From Sphingobacterium sp. (GTDB lineage: Bacteria > Bacteroidota > Bacteroidia > Sphingobacteriales > Sphingobacteriaceae), in NCBI GenBank assembly GCA_031286695.1, contig JAITTY010000009.1, positions 352,659 to 416,658 on the forward strand: DNA of 64,000 bases, written 5' to 3'. Under the pieces are notes generated by a model. It was not told the DNA's origin and did not search any database. It saw only the letters and a list, made by a program, of their open reading frames with translations. The first letter of the stretch is position 1; every line of letters begins with the position of its first letter. The position numbers and the translations under genes were made by a program. This document shows positions 34,905-42,920 of this stretch, in pieces.

Positions 34905-34966
34905 AAAATATTTCGAAGAATTTTATTTTTCAAAGGGTTACAATTTAAGTATTAAGGTATTAATAG

Positions 34967-35539
34967 GTGAGTAAATTCAGTAAATCAGTCCTGCTAGAAA
35001 ATGATGAGCAAATCATTGAAGGCATCAAAGACGGCAACAGCTTGGCGATAGATGCTATCTATAAGCGGTACTATCCGTCTATAAGCCATATGATCTTGCA
35101 AAACAATGGAAGTGAGGATGAAGCGAAAGATATTTTTCAAGAAGCTGTCATTGTGCTCTACGATAAAGTTTCCAAAGGGAACTTTGAGCTCAGCAGTAAA
35201 CTAAAAACATATCTTTACTCGATTTGCAGAAGGCTTTGGCTTAAGCAACTCAATCGTGCTGGTTTTGGCAACAGTGACATTAGCGGTTATGAAGATTCTT
35301 TATTTGAAGAAGAAGATCTACAACAGCATCAAGAACTTGAAAAAAAGTTCGACCAAATGGAACTTGCCTTAGAGAAAATGGGAGAACCTTGTAAGACGAT
35401 CTTACATGATTTCTACATCTTAAACCATTCGATGCAGGACATCTGTGAAAAATTTGGTTATACCAATACAGATAATGCCAAGACTCAGAAGTATAAATGC
35501 CTACAACGGCTGAAAAAAATATTTTTTTCAACAGATTAA
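34967..35539 (+). CDS. ECF-type RNA polymerase sigma factor
   Basis: Sigma-70 family factor of 190 residues with region 2 (SLAIDAIYKRYYPSISHMI, DEAKDIFQEAVIVLYDKV) and region 4 (EPCKTILHDFYILNHSMQDI then EKFGYTNTDNAKTQKYKCLQ). It has no region 3 or 1.1, as in ECF factors. GTG at 34967 is the start because a TAG lies directly upstream in frame and the next ATG is at residue 42, inside region 2. The gene at 35555 starts 15 bases later and looks like its membrane partner. Confidence 0.88.
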   Translation: MSKFSKSVLLENDEQIIEGIKDGNSLAIDAIYKRYYPSISHMILQNNGSEDEAKDIFQEAVIVLYDKVSKGNFELSSKLKTYLYSICRRLWLKQLNRAGFGNSDISGYEDSLFEEEDLQQHQELEKKFDQMELALEKMGEPCKTILHDFYILNHSMQDICEKFGYTNTDNAKTQKYKCLQRLKKIFFSTD

Positions 35540-35554
35540 AATTAGTGTAACACC

Positions 35555-36670
35555 ATGGGAACAATGAATCAAAAAGAATTTTTCGAATTAGCAGATCACT
35601 ATCTTCGCGGCGAATTATCGGCCGAAGAAAAAGCTGCATTTGAATCTTTTTGTGCTGATCAACCCTCCTATGCTGCCCAATTACAACAACACCGCGAATT
35701 TGTTGCCAATATGAAAGAAACTAGTCAACGGCTAGACTTCAAAAATGCATTGGCACAATCAGCAAAAGAATACCATAAAACCCAAAATAAACCCGCAAAG
35801 GTGGTTCCTATAAAACAATCAACGGTAATTTCACTTTGGGAACGTATCAAAGCAAGTTCTTTGGTGGCTGCAGTGGTAGCGGTATTCGCGGTATTTGGCA
35901 CATTATGGTTGAGCGGTTATTACAGCAACCTCGAGAAAGCATCTTCCGATTACAGTGCGCTACGTAGAGACATGAACAATGTCAAAAAGAACGTCAACGC
36001 ACATAACGCTGCAATCAGGGATATCAATGACAAAAAATCAGTAAAAGGTACTGAAAGCCAGTTTGGCGCAACAGGATTTATGTTGACAACAGATGGCTAT
36101 GTCGTTACCAACTACCATGTCATTAGTGGAGCTGATTCAATCTATTTGCAAAATAGTAAAGGTGAATCGTATAAAGCACAAATCGTACATACCGATCCAA
36201 GCAAAGACTTGGCTATTTTGTACATCGCAGATAAGACTTTTAAGAAAGCTAAAAGCTTACCATACACCTTCAAAACATCGACTTCAGATCTTGGCGAAGA
36301 TATTTATACGATTGGGTTTCCTCGTGACGAAGCAGTATATGGCCAGGGATACCTAAGTTCATCTACAGGTTATGCCGGTGATACCATCGCTTATCAGATC
36401 TCCGTGCCTGTCAATCCAGGTAACAGTGGCGGTCCGGTATTGGACAGCAGAGGTAATGTGATTGGTATTATTTCCGGAAAACAACGTGGCATAGATGGTG
36501 CCGCCTTTGCAATCAAAACGAAATCAATTTTGAATGCTTTAGCGGATATCCCAAGTGATTCACTGGTTACGGGCCTTAAGATCAACAAAAAGAACAGCTT
36601 GGCTGGTTTACCACGAACCGAACAAATCAAAAAGATGCAAGACTATATCTACATGGTTAAAGTCTATTAG
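35555..36670 (+). CDS. Membrane-anchored HtrA-like serine protease with putative anti-sigma N-terminus
   Basis: A 371-residue fusion. Residues 1-100 are soluble and charged, with a HYLRGELSAEEKAAFESFCA segment reminiscent of anti-sigma N-termini of this phylum; one helix follows (about 102-120). The rest (about 160-340) is a trypsin-like S1C domain with the triad His188 (TNYHVI), Asp218 (SKDLAIL) and Ser291 (NPGNSGGPVL). No PDZ domain is seen. The protease should lie in the periplasm. It is coupled to the sigma factor gene (15-base gap), so it may bind the sigma factor and release it on envelope stress; the anti-sigma role is inference. Confidence 0.85.
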   Translation: MGTMNQKEFFELADHYLRGELSAEEKAAFESFCADQPSYAAQLQQHREFVANMKETSQRLDFKNALAQSAKEYHKTQNKPAKVVPIKQSTVISLWERIKASSLVAAVVAVFAVFGTLWLSGYYSNLEKASSDYSALRRDMNNVKKNVNAHNAAIRDINDKKSVKGTESQFGATGFMLTTDGYVVTNYHVISGADSIYLQNSKGESYKAQIVHTDPSKDLAILYIADKTFKKAKSLPYTFKTSTSDLGEDIYTIGFPRDEAVYGQGYLSSSTGYAGDTIAYQISVPVNPGNSGGPVLDSRGNVIGIISGKQRGIDGAAFAIKTKSILNALADIPSDSLVTGLKINKKNSLAGLPRTEQIKKMQDYIYMVKVY

Positions 36671-36690
36671 GATGTATTTAGAACTTATAA

Positions 36691-36722
36691 AAAAGGCACC
36701 GTTTTCCAACGGTGCCTTTTTT
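36691..36722. terminator. Bidirectional terminator after the protease gene
   Basis: Perfect 13-base-pair stem AAAAGGCACCGTT / AACGGTGCCTTTT (36691-36703 with 36708-36720), loop TTCC, in a T-rich context on one strand and A-rich on the other. It is shared with the convergent peroxiredoxin gene. Confidence 0.88.
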
Positions 36723-36748
36723 GTTCTTTAATTCCAACAATCCAATCC

Positions 36749-37384
36749 CTACAGATTAGGTTGTGGCGTCGTTCTCAAATACGGTTTGATCTCTTTAAAC
36801 CCTTTTGGAAATTTAGCAGGAATATCTTCTGTCTTTATTGCCGGTACGACAATAACATCTTCACCATGCTTCCAGTCAGCAGGGGTAGCCACTTGATAAT
36901 TGGCAGTTAGCTGTAAAGAATCAATGACCCGTAAAATTTCATCAAAATTACGACCTGTTGATGCTGGATAGGTCAACGTCAACTTGATCTTTTTGTCAGG
37001 ACCAATGATAAATACGGAACGTACGGTCACTGTTGCAGAAGCATTTGGATGGATCATATCGTATAATTCGGATACATGATGATCCTCATCAGCAATAACC
37101 GGGAAATTCACTTCGGTATTTTGCGTTTCATTGATATCCTTAATCCAATTCAAGTGATCGTTTACATTATCGACACTTAGCGCAATGGCCTTCACACCTC
37201 TCTTGTCAAATTCAGATTTCAGTTTTGCCGTACGGCCCAACTCTGTTGTACATACCGGCGTATAATCTGACGGGTGCGAAAAGAAAACGACCCAGCTATC
37301 TTTGATATAATCGTGAAAGTCTATTTCACCAATGGTTGTTTGCGCTTTAAAATTTGGCGCTTCATCCCCTAATCTTAAACTCAT
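36749..37384 (-). CDS. 1-Cys peroxiredoxin (Prx6 type)
   Basis: Peroxide-reducing enzyme of 211 residues with the peroxidatic Cys45 in PSDYTPVCTTELG and the C-terminal dimerisation extension (ATPADWKHGEDVIVVPAI, FPKGFKEIKPYLRTTPQPNL) typical of Prx6. No resolving cysteine is seen, in line with the 1-Cys class. It is cytoplasmic. A consensus promoter lies 40-60 bases upstream and carries an inverted repeat around its -7 box (37419-37435), a possible operator. Confidence 0.93.
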   Translation of the reverse strand: MSLRLGDEAPNFKAQTTIGEIDFHDYIKDSWVVFFSHPSDYTPVCTTELGRTAKLKSEFDKRGVKAIALSVDNVNDHLNWIKDINETQNTEVNFPVIADEDHHVSELYDMIHPNASATVTVRSVFIIGPDKKIKLTLTYPASTGRNFDEILRVIDSLQLTANYQVATPADWKHGEDVIVVPAIKTEDIPAKFPKGFKEIKPYLRTTPQPNL

Positions 37385-37877
37385 AATCTTATTTTTTAAA
37401 TGTGTTTAAATTATATAGTCTACAAATATAGTAGATTAAATTTAGCAAACAAGTAATTCTTCATTTTTTTAAATTAAGATGAAAAAACTCTACTTAATCC
37501 AATTGAAAGTAAGGATTTTACAACTATAAACAAAATGGAACACCAATATGATCTTTTATTTTTATCCCCTAAAGAGGCTTACTTTCTACTGCAAATACAT
37601 CTCCAGATAAAACGAGACTAGATGCTCTAAACCGCCCATTATTCAACAAAAAAATTATGATGAATACCTAAAATAACCTAAAAAGTAATTTGTTAAATTA
37701 CTATGCTTGCATAATATATATTTTGTATATTTGAGTATGGAGGTACACCAATCTCATAAAATGATTGTGAGCCGGGGCAAAACTTTTTGACAGCAAATGT
37801 TATTAGATAAAGCATAATCACCATTCGATATGGAGTTATCATTGCGACAAATGACGAACCAAAAAACTTGAAATACC
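37385..37877. other. Intergenic region between the peroxiredoxin and acyl-CoA dehydrogenase genes
   Basis: About 490 bases without a convincing gene. It holds the peroxiredoxin promoter and operator-like repeat near its left end. On the right, TATATTTG (37726-37733) is a perfect -7 match for the acyl-CoA dehydrogenase, leaving a leader of about 140 bases; the -33 position is weak (TTG at 37707, 16 bases). The middle is AT-rich with nothing recognisable. Confidence 0.5.
37419..37451 (-). promoter_or_regulatory. Peroxiredoxin promoter with inverted repeat
   Basis: On the minus strand: -33 CTTG, 19 bases, -7 TATATTTG (37430-37423), giving transcription from about 37416. The -7 box is flanked by TCTAC / GTAGA (37419-37423 with 37431-37435), which could be a repressor or activator site. 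Confidence 0.55.
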
Positions 37878-39014
37878 ATGAACTTTGAATTAAGCGAAGA
37901 ACACAAAATGATCCGTGACGCAGCACGGGAATTTGCTCAGGAACTAAAGGCCGGAGCAATCGAACGCGATGAAGAAGCAAAATTTCCAGCACAATTTGTC
38001 AAGCAAATGGCCGAACTTGGTTTTATGGGCATCATGACCCCGGAGGCCTATGGCGGAGCAGGCATGGATACATTGGCCTACGTTCTTGTCCTGGAAGAAA
38101 TTGCAAAAATTGATGCTTCTGCGGCCGTTATTGTCTCCGCCCACAATTCGCTGGTATTATATGGACTTAATGCTTTTGGAACAGAGGAACAAAAGCATAA
38201 GTACCTGATTCCTTTGGCTAAAGGAGAAAAACTTGGTGCTTTCGCATTATCAGAGCCTGAAGCGGGTTCGGATGCCTCTTCTCAGCATACTATTGCCGAA
38301 GATAAGGGCGATCATTATCTGCTCAATGGGACAAAAAATTGGATTACCAATGGCGGTCACGCCGACATATACCTCGTTATTGCGCAGACTCATCCCGAAA
38401 AGGGGCACAAAGGAATCAACGTGCTAATCGTAGAAAAAGGTTTACCAGGCTTTACTATTGGACCAAAGGAGAACAAATTGGGTATCCGCAGTTCCGACAC
38501 ACATTCCCTTCTATTTTCCGATGTTAAGGTTCCGAAAGAGAATCGCATTGGAGAAGATGGCTTTGGGTTCAAATTTGCGATGAAAACACTAGATGGCGGC
38601 CGTATTGGCATAGCTGCTCAAGCTCTGGGAATTGCGGCTGGTGCCTATGACCTTGCTTTAGCGTACTCAAAAGAGCGAAAGACCTTTGGAAAACCTATTT
38701 CGGATCATCAAGCCATCCAGTTTAAATTGGCCGATATGGAAGTCGATATTGAAGCCGCAAGACTCTTGACTTACAAAGCTGCCTGGACAAAAGATCAGGG
38801 GCTCCCCTATGGAAAAGAAGCAGCCATGGCCAAACTGCATGCCTCTGAGGTCGCCATGAAACACACAGTAGAAGCAGTTCAGGTGCACGGGGGATATGGC
38901 TATGTAAAAGAATACCACGTCGAACGATTGATGCGTGATGCAAAGATTACGCAAATCTATGAGGGTACATCCGAAATTCAGCGTTTGGTGATTGCCCGTG
39001 AAATTTTACGGTAA
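37878..39014 (+). CDS. Acyl-CoA dehydrogenase (short/medium-chain, butyryl type)
   Basis: FAD enzyme for the first step of fatty acid beta-oxidation, 378 residues. Family motifs are present: [25 protein letters not shown] (flavin loop), [20 protein letters not shown], and [20 protein letters not shown]. The catalytic base is Glu362 in [10 protein letters not shown], where short-chain members carry it. The length is normal for short-chain members. It is a single gene; electron-transfer flavoprotein genes are not nearby. A weak hairpin (about 39059-39096) follows. Confidence 0.93.
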   Translation: MNFELSEEHKMIRDAAREFAQELKAGAIERDEEAKFPAQFVKQMAELGFMGIMTPEAYGGAGMDTLAYVLVLEEIAKIDASAAVIVSAHNSLVLYGLNAFGTEEQKHKYLIPLAKGEKLGAFALSEPEAGSDASSQHTIAEDKGDHYLLNGTKNWITNGGHADIYLVIAQTHPEKGHKGINVLIVEKGLPGFTIGPKENKLGIRSSDTHSLLFSDVKVPKENRIGEDGFGFKFAMKTLDGGRIGIAAQALGIAAGAYDLALAYSKERKTFGKPISDHQAIQFKLADMEVDIEAARLLTYKAAWTKDQGLPYGKEAAMAKLHASEVAMKHTVEAVQVHGGYGYVKEYHVERLMRDAKITQIYEGTSEIQRLVIAREILR

Positions 39015-39161
39015 TGTTTCTGTCCACAATACCTTAATAAACAACACCTTAATAATAAGCAAGAGCTTTCAGTTGTTGAGCTGACAGCTCTTGCTGTAGA
39101 AACACCACTCATATGCAGGGAATGCTTCATCTGTTCGATCAAACAGATTGCTAAGCACCCT

Positions 39162-39566
39162 TTAAAGACTTTTCAATTTATTATCGATCATCGCTAGATA
39201 CTGGTAATCCTGAAAAGCAAAACTAGCTGTTTCGGCCATAGCTAGATTCAGAATTAGCTTTGCTTTGCGGAGTAAGTTCTCCTGGCTACCATCCGTAGCA
39301 TTCAAACCATCAAATAATAGCGTTAACGCCAATGGATGCAATTGCTGTACCTGGAGATCTTCTTTAAGATATACCGCAAGTTCGGTCTCCGAAAGATTTA
39401 TGAAGTAGTTTCTGCTCTTTTCAAAAAACTTCTCATAAGCTCCTTCAAATACAGCTGGGTCGCTCGGTTCAGCAAAGGCATCATGCCCCTCCGTCCATAT
39501 GCGAAGAAATTTGCCTATTTCTTCGATCCAGTTCATCAATACATCTTTTTTAAAACTTAATCCCAT
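39162..39566 (-). CDS. Conserved hypothetical protein, third gene of the proBA operon
   Basis: A 134-residue soluble, helix-rich protein I do not recognise. It has no signal peptide, membrane helix or metal motif; it contains EKFFEKSRNYFINLSETELA and ends QYLAMIDNKLKSL. It starts 9 bases after the stop of proA (an alternative ATG is at 39536), so it is very likely co-transcribed with proB-proA. A role in proline metabolism or in regulating ProB is possible but not shown. Confidence 0.7.
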   Translation of the reverse strand: MGLSFKKDVLMNWIEEIGKFLRIWTEGHDAFAEPSDPAVFEGAYEKFFEKSRNYFINLSETELAVYLKEDLQVQQLHPLALTLLFDGLNATDGSQENLLRKAKLILNLAMAETASFAFQDYQYLAMIDNKLKSL

Positions 39567-39575
39567 TTTCTATGC

Positions 39576-40826
39576 TTATCGGATCTGTCCACTTCCACGG
39601 ACAATCCATTTCTCTGTAACCAACTTTTCCAAGGCAAATGGTCCCCGTGCATGTAATTTCTGAGTAGAAATTCCAATTTCAGCTCCAAGTCCAAATTCGC
39701 CACCATCTGTAAAACGTGTTGACGCATTGGCATAAACCGCCGCGGCATCCACAGTATTTAAAAACTGTTCAATATTAAACTCATTGGAAGAGACAATACA
39801 CTCCGAATGTTTGGAAGAATATTTTCCAATATGTTCCAGAGCTTCACCCAGTCCATCAACGGTTTTTATCGAACATTTCAAATCTAAAAATTCTCTTCCA
39901 AAATCCGCCTCTTCTGCCACTTTTAAATTTGAGAAATTTTCATCCCTTAATACCTCATAGGCGCTTGGATCAGCAAAGACTTCAACCTGAGCCTCTTCCA
40001 GATAGGGAGCCAATTTAACTAAAAACTCCGTTACAACATCCTTATCGACCAAAACAGTATCCAAGGAATTGCAGACCGAAGGTCTGGAAATTTTAGCATT
40101 GGCGACAATTTTAGCTGCCATATCCAGATCTGCGGTCCGATCCACATAGGTATGACATACTCCCGCACCAGTTTCGATCACAGGCACCTTCGCGTTTTCC
40201 CTGACAAAATCGATCAACGACTGTGAACCTCGTGGGATAATGATATCCACATAAGACGTCGCCTCCAGCAATTCCGATACGTACTTTCTATCGACAGGTA
40301 ACAGCTGTACAATATCCCGTGTAATACCATGTTCGCCCAAGATTCCGTAGATGACTTTTAATAAAGCCGCATTGGTGTATTGCGCGTCGGAACCGCCACG
40401 CAGTAAACAAACATTACCCGATTGAATACATAAAGCTGCAACATCAATAGTAACGTTGGGTCGTGATTCATAGATTACACCGACAACCCCGAGTGGGACA
40501 GTGATCTTTTCTATTTCCAATCCGTTGGGCAAGACCTTTTTTAATAAGAGCTGATCTGTTGGATCCGCTAACTGCGCAATCTGCTTCACACTGTCAGACA
40601 GACCTCTTAGACGATCACCATTGAGCAGGAGACGGTCTTTTTTGGGATCTTCATCCGACATGCGGTCCAAATCACTTTTATTGGCTTGTAATATAGCCGA
40701 TTCTTGTTCAACAAGAGCGGCTGCAATGGCATTTAAAATGGCGACTTTACTATCTGGAGCCAGCTGCTGCAACACTTGTTTTGCTTTGGCTGCTGCCTGA
40801 AGTTGTTCTACGATGGATTCACTCAT
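39576..40826 (-). CDS. proA: Glutamate-5-semialdehyde dehydrogenase (gamma-glutamyl phosphate reductase)
   Basis: Second step of proline synthesis: NADPH reduction of gamma-glutamyl phosphate. The 416-residue protein is of aldehyde dehydrogenase fold with the catalytic Cys in KISRPSVCNSLDTVLV, the NADP motif region VIYESRPNVTIDVAAL and GGSDAQ, and the conserved ARGPFALEKLVTEKW near the end. The ATG overlaps the proB stop by 4 bases (ATGA), so translation is coupled. It acts with ProB, which makes its unstable substrate. Confidence 0.96.
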   Translation of the reverse strand: MSESIVEQLQAAAKAKQVLQQLAPDSKVAILNAIAAALVEQESAILQANKSDLDRMSDEDPKKDRLLLNGDRLRGLSDSVKQIAQLADPTDQLLLKKVLPNGLEIEKITVPLGVVGVIYESRPNVTIDVAALCIQSGNVCLLRGGSDAQYTNAALLKVIYGILGEHGITRDIVQLLPVDRKYVSELLEATSYVDIIIPRGSQSLIDFVRENAKVPVIETGAGVCHTYVDRTADLDMAAKIVANAKISRPSVCNSLDTVLVDKDVVTEFLVKLAPYLEEAQVEVFADPSAYEVLRDENFSNLKVAEEADFGREFLDLKCSIKTVDGLGEALEHIGKYSSKHSECIVSSNEFNIEQFLNTVDAAAVYANASTRFTDGGEFGLGAEIGISTQKLHARGPFALEKLVTEKWIVRGSGQIR

Positions 40827-41854
40827 AATAATACGATATCATTTGCATGCGCAATTTCTACATTCTTTTTACTTGACTGGGACAAAGCGGATGAATCCAT
40901 CTTGGCCCGGGCGACGGCCACCGTTAAGCCTTCGAGATTAACAATATTCAAGACTTCTCCCTTTTCAAAATGTTCAACAATACGGGTTACGCCTACGGCG
41001 AGTAAACTCTTGTGTTTCAACAAGGCCTCTTCCGCCCCACGGTCAACCATTAATTCACCTTTGATCAAACTTCCACTTGCAAGCCATTTCTTGCGAGAAG
41101 AGATCTTCTTGCTCTCTGCCAGACACAATGTTCCCGTTTCGTGCTTTACAGCTTTCTGAATTGCATCTTCCGTCTGCATGCTAAAAATAACGACTGCAAT
41201 TCCCATCTGATTAGCTAGTCGGGCAAAGTTCAATTTTGACGTCATTCCCCCCAGTCCTACCGCAGATTTGTCCTTTCTTGCCAATCCTAGGATATCTCGA
41301 TCGATTGTTTCAATCTGCGGTATAATCTTGTTGTTTGTATCCAATACTCCTGGGACCGAAGTGCTAAACAATAATTTTTCGGCGCCAAAGCCAACGGCAA
41401 TTAACGTAGCTAGCTCGTCATTATCTGAAAATTTCAGTTCCTTATTACTCACAACATCATTTTCATTTGCTATGGGAATAACATTATTCCGCCACAATTC
41501 CTCGTATGTATTTTTCAATTGCAGAAATTGATCCCGATTGGAAAAATGATGTCGTTCACATAAGCTTTGCGCCAACGAAATTTTAAATGGCCTGAAATAG
41601 GTTGAATACGTATTGATCAGTATGGGGTTTCCAATTGCAGCTGCAGCCTTACGTTCTGATAATGTACCCGTATAATTGGGCAGAAAACGTTTACCGGCAG
41701 CGACAGCCCCCGAAGACACCAAGACAATATTGTATTTCTTCTGTAAGGAAGCAATTTGCCTAGCGATCTCCAAAACAATACGTTCATCAACTTCTCCCTC
41801 TTTCGTGGTAATAGAAGCCGATCCAAATTTGACAACGAGAATTGGCTTTTTCAT
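40823..41854 (-). CDS. proB: Glutamate 5-kinase
   Basis: First, feedback-controlled step of proline synthesis: ATP-dependent phosphorylation of glutamate. The 343-residue protein has the amino-acid-kinase start VVKFGSASITTKEGEV, VLVSSGAVAAGKRFLP, ENDVVSNKELKFSDND and GLGGMTSKLNFARLA, and a C-terminal PUA domain (MVDRGAEEALLKHKSLLAVGV). It is the first gene of the operon, followed by proA with a 4-base overlap. Confidence 0.96.
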   Translation of the reverse strand: MKKPILVVKFGSASITTKEGEVDERIVLEIARQIASLQKKYNIVLVSSGAVAAGKRFLPNYTGTLSERKAAAAIGNPILINTYSTYFRPFKISLAQSLCERHHFSNRDQFLQLKNTYEELWRNNVIPIANENDVVSNKELKFSDNDELATLIAVGFGAEKLLFSTSVPGVLDTNNKIIPQIETIDRDILGLARKDKSAVGLGGMTSKLNFARLANQMGIAVVIFSMQTEDAIQKAVKHETGTLCLAESKKISSRKKWLASGSLIKGELMVDRGAEEALLKHKSLLAVGVTRIVEHFEKGEVLNIVNLEGLTVAVARAKMDSSALSQSSKKNVEIAHANDIVLL

Positions 41855-42181
41855 TCTTTAGTATGTTTTAGTTTAGATTTGAGCACTAATTTACTGAGAA
41901 GAATTTGATTTTTGCAAAATATGTTAACAATTGAACAATATAATTCAATACAAAAATTTGTGAAACAAGGCCGAATCTATTGGCCCGGCAGACATTCGAT
42001 CTGAAAGAAAAGAAACAATTATAACCAATCCCGGATGTCCATGCACATGGCCTAACGATGAAAAACATAAAGCCTAAGCGTACAAAAAAGCAGCAACTCC
42101 TAGATAGCGCCCAAAAAAGCAGACACTTTCTAAGGCACTACACTTATTCGAGTGCTGCTTTCTGTTAAAGATAGAGTTGCG
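41855..42181. other. Intergenic region upstream of proB
   Basis: No gene. It contains a stem-loop 3' of the small barrel gene (42116-42161, listed separately) and no exact TAnnTTTG box on the minus strand for proB. Confidence 0.5.
42111..42161 (-). terminator. Probable terminator of the small outer-membrane barrel gene
   Basis: On the minus strand: outer stem AAAGCAG / CTGCTTT (42155-42161 with 42116-42122), with an inner GCACT / AGTGC pair, then a TTTTTT run (the As at 42113-42118). The loop is long, so confidence is moderate. Confidence 0.5.
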
Positions 42182-42790
42182 CTATTTATTTTTTAATATC
42201 TGATGGAGATCAAACCGTAGACCAACATTAAACGTACGGTTATAGAGTTTTACATTTTCATTGACACTCATATCCTTCATCCCATAATTGGAGCCAATGA
42301 AGAAACCATAGCCCCCATTCCATTTGTAACCTAAGTTAAAACCCAAACCATAATCCGCCGGATTGGTACTCGCATCATAAAATTTTCCATCATTATTGTT
42401 CACCGACATCTGGATACCATAATATGGACTCGCTGCTATATAAGCCCGACCCTCTCCAATCGTCACATTATAGGCGATATTTAACGGAATATCGATTGCG
42501 TTCCGACGATAAGTCGTCCAATTATTTTCCAGAGAGTGCTTTGCTTCCATGCCATTTTGGGTAAAGTTGACTTCAGGCTGAATAGAAATTCCGGCAATAA
42601 GAGGGATTTCAACAAAAACACCTGCTGTAATCCCCGAAATACTTCGAAAGCTATAATTGTGGGATCGCTTATTGGATACTAACGATCCAGCATTCGTGTA
42701 CCCAGCATTTATGCCGTAGGAAATTTTGCTTTGGCAGAATGCCGTGGAAAGCACAAAAAACAGTATTACGCTGCTAATTAAATGTTTCAT
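42182..42790 (-). CDS. Small outer-membrane beta-barrel protein (PorT-like)
   Basis: A 202-residue exported protein with a signal peptide (KHLISSVILFFVLSTAFC) and strand-rich sequence, including SYGINAGYTNAGSLVSNKRS, GISIQPEVNFTQNG, PLNIAYNVTIGEGRAYIAASPYYG, GLGFNLGYKWNGGYGFFIG and the C-terminal FNVGLRFDLHQILK. This fits an outer-membrane barrel of about eight strands (OMP_b-brl type). Function is unknown. It stands alone between uvrB and proB. Confidence 0.75.
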   Translation of the reverse strand: MKHLISSVILFFVLSTAFCQSKISYGINAGYTNAGSLVSNKRSHNYSFRSISGITAGVFVEIPLIAGISIQPEVNFTQNGMEAKHSLENNWTTYRRNAIDIPLNIAYNVTIGEGRAYIAASPYYGIQMSVNNNDGKFYDASTNPADYGLGFNLGYKWNGGYGFFIGSNYGMKDMSVNENVKLYNRTFNVGLRFDLHQILKNK

Positions 42791-42920
42791 ATGTGGTCAA
42801 TTTATTTACAATTGCCACAAATATGCACGGCGGAATCTTAATTTAAACGCTATTTAGCGTTGTTTAACAAATCTTAATATTGATTAACAATAATTAATAC
42901 ATATTAACAAAAGCCCTCAT

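Larger units (their letters stand above)
34583..34966. other. Divergent intergenic region before GH2 and the sigma factor
   Basis: No gene seen. It holds the GH2 promoter on the minus strand (34613-34644) and a -7 match TACGTTTG (34897-34904) on the + strand for the sigma factor gene. Confidence 0.5.

Noticed and set aside
39059-39096. Hairpin after the acyl-CoA dehydrogenase gene
   Set aside because: The stem has an internal mismatch and no T-run, so I do not call it a terminator.
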